From Saccharofermentans sp. (GTDB lineage: Bacteria > Bacillota_A > Clostridia > Saccharofermentanales > Saccharofermentanaceae), in assembly GCA_024695565.1 (NCBI GenBank), contig JAILHX010000031.1, forward strand, positions 1 through 42,778: DNA of 42,778 nt, written 5' to 3'. Shown here piece after piece: positions 37,529 through 42,778 of the stretch. The translations under genes and the position numbers were made by a program. How positions within the stretch are numbered: the stretch's first letter is position 1; each line of letters begins with the position of its first letter. The notes beneath the pieces are model-generated. The model was not told the DNA's origin, did no database searches, and saw only the letters and a program-made list of their open reading frames with translations.

Positions 37529-39877
37529 ATGTCAACAGCACAAAACAGCAACGTAGAGCTAAGACTCGCAGAAGTTGCAGACAGAGTTCACGGCTTAAGA
37601 CTCGATATGGGTCTATCACCTGAGGAAGTAGCATCCAAACTTGATATTACTACTGAAGAATATCTCAAGTTTGAAGAAGGCACCCAGGACTTCAACTTTA
37701 CGTTCATTTATAAATTCGCAAACCTCGCAGGCGTTGAAATCTCTGACATTATGGAAGGTTCATCCCCTTCCCTTAAGGAATATGCAGTAACCAGAAACGG
37801 CCAGGGCAGCCCTATCACAAGACGCACAGGCTATAAGTACCAGCGTCTTGCATCAAGATTCAAGAACAAGCTCTGCGAGCCCTTCCGCGTCGTAGTTCCT
37901 TATTCTGAAGAGGCTTTGAATCCTCCCTATCACCTCGTTTCACATAACTATCAGGAGATGAACATCGTCGTTAAGGGCACACTTAAGGTAATCATCGGCG
38001 ATTCCACCGAAGTCCTTCACGAAGGTGACTGCATCTACTTCGATTCAACACAGCCTCACGGCGAGTTCGCGCTTGGCGGCGAGGACTGCGTATTCTATGC
38101 GATCATCTTAAACCCTGAGGCATGGGGCAAGGGTGAGAACTACACCACACCTTACAATTCAGAAGAGCTTCGTACCGATAACGTTACAAACGTTGATGCA
38201 GCAAACCTCGAAGATGCTGTTTATACACACTACCTCAACGGCATCCTTGACGAGAACGGCACAATGGTAGACGTTGACGTTAACGTTCCCGCATGCAAGA
38301 AGTTCAACTTCGCATTCGACTGTGTCGACGTTATCGCTGATAAGAATCCCGACAAGCTTGCTATGCTCTGGGTCGCAAAAGACTGCGTAACAGAGAAGAG
38401 ATTCACCTTCGCAGACATCAAGAAGTATTCCAATATGACAGCGAACTACTTCAAGTCTTTGGGCATCGGCAAGGGCGACAAGGTCGTTCTTGTTCTGAAG
38501 CGCCACTACCAGTTCTGGTTCGCCATGATGGGCCTCGAGAAGCTCGGTGCCGTAGCTATCCCTGCTACCCACCTGCTCCGTGACCACGACTACGAATACC
38601 GCTTCAACGCAGCAGGCGTTAAGGCTGTCTTCGTAACTGCTGACGACGATGCTGCAGACGAAGCTGAGAAGGCTGCTAAGACTTGCGGAGTAGAGACACT
38701 CATTCTCTGCAACGGTTCAAGACCCGGATGGCACGACTTCAACGAGGAGTTCAAGAACTGCTCTGACGTTTTCGAGCGCCCTGCAGATTATGCATGCGGC
38801 TACGATCCGATGGTAATGTTCTTTACTTCCGGTACATCAGGTTATCCTAAGATGGCTCTGCACTCTTACATGTATGCTATCGGTCACATCCCGACAGCTA
38901 AATATTGGCAGAATGTCGATCCTAACGGTCTCCACTTCTCCATCTCTGATACAGGCTGGGGTAAGGCACTCTGGGGCAAGCTCTACGGTCAGTGGCTCTG
39001 CGAAGCTCCTGTCTTCACATTCGACTTCGACCGCTTCAAGGCAGAAGAGATCCTGCCCATGTTCAAAAAGTACAACATCACTACATTCTGCGCACCTCCT
39101 ACGATGTTCAGATTCTTTATCAAGGAAGACCTCTCAAAGTACGATCTGTCTTCACTCAAGTATGCAGTTACAGCCGGTGAAGCTCTGAACCCTGAGGTTT
39201 TCAATAAGTTCATGGAAGCTACCGGAATCAGGCTTATGGAAGGCTTCGGCCAGACCGAGACAACTCTCGTTATCGCTAACCTCGTCGGTTCGAAGATCAA
39301 GCTCGGTTCAATGGGCAAGCCCAATCCGCTCTACGACGTTAAGATTCTTGATCCCGACGGCAACGTATGCAAGCCCGGTGAGACAGGCGAGATCTGCATC
39401 AACACACAGAACTACCATCCGAAGGGACTCTTCCTTCAGTACTATCTCGCACCCGAGCTCACCAACGATGCATGGCACGACGGCTGGTATCACACAGGCG
39501 ATACCGCATGGATGGATGAGGACGGATACATCTCATATGTCGGCCGTACGGACGACGTCATCAAGTCTTCCGGTTACCGTATCGGACCCTTCGAGATCGA
39601 GAACGTCATCATGGAGCTTCCTTATGTACTCGAGTGTGCCGTTACAGGTGCTCCCGATCCGCAGGGCGTAAGAGGCATTGTCGTAAAGGCTACCATCACG
39701 CTCGTTAAGGGAACTGAAGGTACTGAAGAACTCAAGAAAGAGATCCAGCACTACGTCAAGGAGAAGACTGCTCCTTACAAGTATCCCAGAATCGTTGAAT
39801 TCGTCGATGAACTTCCTAAGACGTTCAACGGCAAGATCATGAGAAAGGCTATCAGAGCTGCTGAAGAGCAGAAGTGA
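37529..39877 (+). CDS. HTH-cupin-acyl-CoA synthetase fusion
   Basis: 782 residues from the ATG at 37529; AAAGGAG sits 8 nt before it and only 1 nt before an upstream in-frame ATG. Residues 15-75 are an XRE-type helix-turn-helix (VHGLRLDMGLSPEEVASKLDI, YLKFEEG). Residues about 110-200 are a cupin (YQEMNIVVKGTLKVIIGDST, LHEGDCIYFDSTQPHGEF). Residues from about 235 are a full AMP-forming acyl-CoA synthetase: FFTSGTSGYPKMALHS, GFGQTETT, YHTGDTAWMDEDGYISYVGRTDDVIKSSGYRIGPFEIE and the catalytic Lys of PKTFNGKIMRKAIR. It resembles medium-chain or aryl acid ligases. Regulator and enzyme in one chain, under T-box control, is unusual. The acid activated is unknown. Confidence 0.88.
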   Translation: MSTAQNSNVELRLAEVADRVHGLRLDMGLSPEEVASKLDITTEEYLKFEEGTQDFNFTFIYKFANLAGVEISDIMEGSSPSLKEYAVTRNGQGSPITRRTGYKYQRLASRFKNKLCEPFRVVVPYSEEALNPPYHLVSHNYQEMNIVVKGTLKVIIGDSTEVLHEGDCIYFDSTQPHGEFALGGEDCVFYAIILNPEAWGKGENYTTPYNSEELRTDNVTNVDAANLEDAVYTHYLNGILDENGTMVDVDVNVPACKKFNFAFDCVDVIADKNPDKLAMLWVAKDCVTEKRFTFADIKKYSNMTANYFKSLGIGKGDKVVLVLKRHYQFWFAMMGLEKLGAVAIPATHLLRDHDYEYRFNAAGVKAVFVTADDDAADEAEKAAKTCGVETLILCNGSRPGWHDFNEEFKNCSDVFERPADYACGYDPMVMFFTSGTSGYPKMALHSYMYAIGHIPTAKYWQNVDPNGLHFSISDTGWGKALWGKLYGQWLCEAPVFTFDFDRFKAEEILPMFKKYNITTFCAPPTMFRFFIKEDLSKYDLSSLKYAVTAGEALNPEVFNKFMEATGIRLMEGFGQTETTLVIANLVGSKIKLGSMGKPNPLYDVKILDPDGNVCKPGETGEICINTQNYHPKGLFLQYYLAPELTNDAWHDGWYHTGDTAWMDEDGYISYVGRTDDVIKSSGYRIGPFEIENVIMELPYVLECAVTGAPDPQGVRGIVVKATITLVKGTEGTEELKKEIQHYVKEKTAPYKYPRIVEFVDELPKTFNGKIMRKAIRAAEEQK

Positions 39878-39889
39878 TCAGAGAAGCCT

Positions 39890-40636
39890 TCAAGAAGCTT
39901 TTAACCAGAGCGGCTCTATCGCAGAGCCGCTTTTTTTCTGCCCCGGTATTATCCTGACATCAAATCTCTTATCCCTCACAAACGGCCACAGGCAGTCGTA
40001 TGCTTCCTTGGGATTACCAAATTCAGGTATCGGAAAATCCGAGATATCAAGCAGCATGTTCTGGTCCGAGCAGCGCTCAAGAAGAAGGTGATGACGCTTG
40101 TCGTACACGATGAGATCATCGATGTCGCGGCGCTTCAAAATGGATTTGCGGATGAGGGGCAGGATGGAATTCCTCGGGTTGATAACGGTACATGCAGCCT
40201 CCTCGCCCAGATAAAAATCCAGTTCCTTAAACGTGGTCTGTGCCTCGCGGTAGAGATCTCTTATTGCCATCTGGATACCGTTCATCATCTCGCTCGAATA
40301 ATCTTCGGCAACGCACGCACCGTACTTAAGCGAACAGAAGATCATCTTGTACAGATTGATCTCGAGGCCCTTCGCATCCGTCAGGAAATAGTCCGACGCC
40401 ATCTGCTGGACTTCCGCGCTGCTCCTTGCAGATATCATGGAATAAAGATACTGGGCATCCTTCATGCTGGTCGGGATGTTGACCGCGTCATCAAAAGCCG
40501 CATCCGGGCGGTCTTCTGTCAGGCGCCTGTCGGTTATCGAGGCAGGCACCCTGCCGGACCTCAAGGCCGCAAGCACCGCGCACAAGTAACCCTCAAAAGT
40601 CCCGTCGTACGTATATCTGTTGCCCTGATCTGACAT
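39890..40636 (-). CDS. DUF4130 / probable DNA metabolism protein
   Basis: 248 residues from the ATG at 40636, with AAAGGAGG 8 nt before it. YTYDGTFEGYLCAVLAAL at the N-terminus and the C-terminal RRDIDDLIVYDKRHHLLLERCSDQNMLLDISDFPIP follow the family called probable DNA metabolism protein (DUF4130). Members are normally encoded beside a radical SAM partner predicted to act in DNA repair or modification. No such partner is next to it in this window. The last codons contain the terminator of the convergent synthetase gene. Confidence 0.72.
   Translation of the reverse strand: MSDQGNRYTYDGTFEGYLCAVLAALRSGRVPASITDRRLTEDRPDAAFDDAVNIPTSMKDAQYLYSMISARSSAEVQQMASDYFLTDAKGLEINLYKMIFCSLKYGACVAEDYSSEMMNGIQMAIRDLYREAQTTFKELDFYLGEEAACTVINPRNSILPLIRKSILKRRDIDDLIVYDKRHHLLLERCSDQNMLLDISDFPIPEFGNPKEAYDCLWPFVRDKRFDVRIIPGQKKSGSAIEPLWLKAS
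39909..39937 (+). terminator. Terminator lying inside the end of the convergent gene
   Basis: AGCGGCTCT (39909-39917) and AGAGCCGCT (39923-39931), perfect 9 bp, then a T run. It ends the synthetase transcript but lies within the last codons of the gene on the other strand. Confidence 0.88.
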
Positions 40637-40760
40637 ATGATCTGCCTCCTTTTGCATTTATGGTGCCGTCATTCTAGCACCCCGAACATATGTTTGTAAA
40701 TAGTGATTTTCGGGCCTGTCCGATTATTGGTACGCAAAGGCGGAATTTATTTTTTTGCAC

Positions 40761-40787
40761 AAAAAAGCTGCCACCTTAAGTGACAGC
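40761..40787 (-). terminator. Intrinsic terminator of the third lipoprotein
   Basis: On the minus strand GCTGTCAC-TTAAG-GTGGCAGC, one G-U pair, followed by six T. Confidence 0.85.
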
Positions 40788-40813
40788 CTCATAAGTATCA
40801 TTTGTGCCGCAGA

Positions 40814-41380
40814 TCAGGGCTTGGGGAATCCGATCTCCTTGAGGAACATGTCGATCTTCTCTCTGTCGCGCTTGCTGCCGTTTACTGTGAACACTTCGAT
40901 GTAAACGTTCTGGTTTACGTAAATGCCGCCGTAGAGCTCGATGTCATCGTAGCTGTAGAGGCTGCGTGAATAGAGCATGACATCTGAACTGTCATCGAGA
41001 TCTCCGTCGAAGAGGATCGTGCCGCGTGTCTTATTCATGGACATTGAGTGAGAACCTTCGAAGTCCTTATCCTTAATAATGTCTTCGAAGTCATCGTATG
41101 CTTCTTCGAAGTAATCCATGGCGTCTTCAGCTTCTTCGAATCTGATGTATGTATAGTAGTTATCGCCGTCCTGGGCATAGATTATGTACTCTACATCGTC
41201 GCCGTTAACTTCGGTCTTCTTCCAGTGATAAGTCTCGTCGTCATCGATTCCGACAGCTTCATCAAGTGCGTCGAAAAATACATCTTCGTCATCAATGACC
41301 TTGAAGTTTGAACAACCTGCGATCGAGAGTGTTGTAGCAAAAGCAAGGACTGCAGCAGTTACTGCGCGCAATTTCTTCAT
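40814..41380 (-). CDS. Acidic lipoprotein, paralogue of the one at 2639
   Basis: 188 residues. Signal peptide with lipobox SIAGC (Cys23) and AGGAGG before the ATG. The mature part is rich in Asp, Glu and Tyr: FFDALDEAVGIDDDETYHWKK, DNYYTYIRFEEAEDAMDYFEEAYDDFEDIIKDKDF, and a C-terminal FLKEIGFPKP. The order of these blocks matches the lipoprotein at 2639-3223, so the two come from one duplication. Function unknown; it is exported and membrane-anchored. Own promoter and terminator. Confidence 0.8.
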   Translation of the reverse strand: MKKLRAVTAAVLAFATTLSIAGCSNFKVIDDEDVFFDALDEAVGIDDDETYHWKKTEVNGDDVEYIIYAQDGDNYYTYIRFEEAEDAMDYFEEAYDDFEDIIKDKDFEGSHSMSMNKTRGTILFDGDLDDSSDVMLYSRSLYSYDDIELYGGIYVNQNVYIEVFTVNGSKRDREKIDMFLKEIGFPKP

Positions 41381-41413
41381 AGGCTGTGCCCTCCTGTACG
41401 TGCGGATATATAA

Positions 41414-41442
41414 ATATTACGCTACGCAAAAATGCATTTCAA
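41414..41442 (-). promoter_or_regulatory. Promoter of the third lipoprotein gene
   Basis: On the minus strand TTGAAA (41442-41437), 17-bp spacer, TAATAT (41419-41414). Confidence 0.7.
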
Positions 41443-41468
41443 CAAACAACGACAGATTTGTATCATGA

Positions 41469-41505
41469 CAAAAAAATTCCCGTCACGGGGGCCGCGGCGG
41501 GAATT
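41469..41505 (-). terminator. Intrinsic terminator of tyrS
   Basis: On the minus strand AATTCCCG (41505-41498) pairs with CGGGAATT (41482-41475) around a GC-rich loop, followed by a T run. Confidence 0.82.
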
Positions 41506-41529
41506 AGAACTGAAAATTTTTGCGATAGA

Positions 41530-42762
41530 TCAGGCGAGCTTTAAACGGTGGTAATTCTTCTTGCCCTTACGTACGATAGCTTCGCCGCTGGCATCGAAGT
41601 CAGATTCCTTAAGCTCATAGAACTGGTCCTCAACAACGCTGTCATTGAGGTAAACGCCCTTCTGCTGGATCATACGTCTGGCTTCGCCCTTGGACTTCAT
41701 AAGTCCTGCCTTAACGAGCGCGTCTGCGATCTGCATACCGGCCTTGAGCTCATCAGCCGTGATCTCAGTAGTCTTCATGTCTTCAGATCTTCCTGCGTTC
41801 TCGAAAAGATCCTCAGCGGTCTTCTTAGCGATCTCAGCAGCTTCTTCGCCGTGAATGATCTTAGTAACTTCGTAAGCAAGTCTCTTCTTGGCCTCGTTGA
41901 TAGCTGAATCCTTGAGCTTTGCATACTCGTTGATCTCATCCATCTCGAGGAATGTAAGAAGCTTCATGCACTTGATGACATCAGCATCGTCGACGTTTCT
42001 CCAGTACTGGTAGAAGTCGTAGACAGGAGTCTTCTCAGGATCAAGCCATACAGCACCCTTAGCCGTCTTACCCATCTTCTTGCCTTCGCTGTTTGTAAGG
42101 AGCGTGAATGTAAGACCGTAAACGGATTCGCCCTTCTTACGGCGGACAAGCTCCATGCCTGCGAGGATATTGGACCACTGGTCGTCACCGCCGAACTCAA
42201 GGTCACAGCCGTACTTCTCGTGAAGGTAATAGAAATCGTAGCCCTGCATGAGCATGTAGTTAAATTCAAGGAATGAGAGTCCCTTTTCGAGACGCTGCTT
42301 ATAGCACTCCGCAGTAAGCATCTTGTTTACTGAGAAGTGAGCGCCGACCTCTCTTAAGAACTCAATGTAGTTAAGGTTTCTGAGCCAGTCAGCGTTGTTG
42401 ACGATGAGAGCCTTGCCGTCTGAGAAATCAACGACCTTGCCCATCTGCTTCTTGAAGCACTCAACGTTATGGTCGATCGTCTCTACTGTCATCATCTGAC
42501 GCATATCTGTACGGCCGGAAGGGTCGCCGATCATACCTGTACCGCCGCCCATGAGAGCGATCGGACGGTGTCCGGCCTTCTGCATGTGGCTCATAACCAT
42601 CATCTGAACGAAGTGACCTACGTGAAGAGAGTCAGCTGTCGGGTCAAAACCGATGTAGAAAGATACACCGGGCTTGCTCAAGAGCTCATAGATCTCGTCT
42701 CTGTGTGTAGCCTGTGAGAAGTAACCTCTCTCTTCAAGCACATCGAAAACATTCCTGTACAT
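41530..42762 (-). CDS. tyrS: Tyrosine--tRNA ligase
   Basis: 410 residues from the ATG at 42762, with GGAGG just before it; the in-frame TTG upstream is unlikely. It charges tRNA-Tyr. [21 protein letters not shown] holds the tyrosine pocket and the HVGH form of [18 protein letters not shown] is the usual TyrRS form of [13 protein letters not shown] and GGDDQWSNI line the active site. The C-terminal S4 RNA-binding domain ([22 protein letters not shown]) is complete. Its leader lies beyond the window edge, so T-box control cannot be checked. Confidence 0.98.
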   Translation of the reverse strand: MYRNVFDVLEERGYFSQATHRDEIYELLSKPGVSFYIGFDPTADSLHVGHFVQMMVMSHMQKAGHRPIALMGGGTGMIGDPSGRTDMRQMMTVETIDHNVECFKKQMGKVVDFSDGKALIVNNADWLRNLNYIEFLREVGAHFSVNKMLTAECYKQRLEKGLSFLEFNYMLMQGYDFYYLHEKYGCDLEFGGDDQWSNILAGMELVRRKKGESVYGLTFTLLTNSEGKKMGKTAKGAVWLDPEKTPVYDFYQYWRNVDDADVIKCMKLLTFLEMDEINEYAKLKDSAINEAKKRLAYEVTKIIHGEEAAEIAKKTAEDLFENAGRSEDMKTTEITADELKAGMQIADALVKAGLMKSKGEARRMIQQKGVYLNDSVVEDQFYELKESDFDASGEAIVRKGKKNYHRLKLA

Positions 42763-42778
42763 ATATTCCTCCAACAAA

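Overview
The window is a stretch of bacterial chromosome with moderate GC content. It most likely comes from a strictly anaerobic member of the Clostridia (Bacillota), of the Saccharofermentans/Oscillospiraceae kind found in gut or rumen. That placement is inference. It rests on an oxygen-sensitive class III ribonucleotide reductase, strong AGGAGG ribosome binding sites, a T-box riboswitch, PadR/DUF2812 and CPBP families, and CarD- and OhrR-type regulators. I see no phage, transposase or CRISPR array.

Layout. 1-720: end of a GNAT acetyltransferase, then tRNA-Ser(GGA) on the minus strand and tRNA-Thr(GGT) on the plus strand. 749-5525: a fused AzlC-AzlD transporter with a lipoprotein gene, a second lipoprotein gene facing away from them, a CPBP protease, and a PadR-DUF2812 pair behind two matching 19-bp operators. 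5710-6915: a zinc-ribbon membrane protein with a long Ala/Pro/Val/Glu repeat. 7059-14669: an aromatic operon, aroF-tyrA-aroB-aroA-aroC-[chorismate mutase/aroE/aroK]-aroQ, running from DAHP synthase to the tyrosine branch. It is preceded by a 20-codon leader peptide with six Tyr and three Phe codons and an intrinsic terminator. 14662-18256: CarD-like regulator, tandem-domain PPK2, an apparently leaderless nuclease-like gene between palindromes, and a 49-residue small protein. 18442-21679: nrdG-nrdD, with a redoxin domain fused to NrdD and a pair of NrdR boxes on the promoter. 22095-26657: a GT-C-like membrane protein and an overlapping set of nucleosidase-like, SPL-like radical SAM and SDR genes. 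26739-31010: trpS, a structured intergenic element, and an HK-RR pair. 31282-32314: OhrR-like regulator and glutathione peroxidase with an OhrR-type operator. 32383-36951: a six-gene set (SDR epimerase with disordered tail, Maf, zinc ribbon, membrane protein, HD, HAD). 37100-39877: a T-box riboswitch in front of a three-domain HTH-cupin-acyl-CoA synthetase. 39890-42762: a DNA-metabolism protein of the DUF4130 type, a third lipoprotein paralogous to the one at 2639, and tyrS.

The clearest candidates for something new are (a) the Tyr/Phe leader-peptide attenuator of the complete shikimate operon, an arrangement classically described in enterobacteria rather than Clostridia, whose first hairpin also hides the leader's own ribosome binding site; and (b) the T-box in front of a regulator-enzyme fusion that is neither a tRNA synthetase nor an obvious amino-acid gene. 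Smaller points of interest are the trifunctional shikimate enzyme, two near-leaderless genes, and a compact structured element after trpS.
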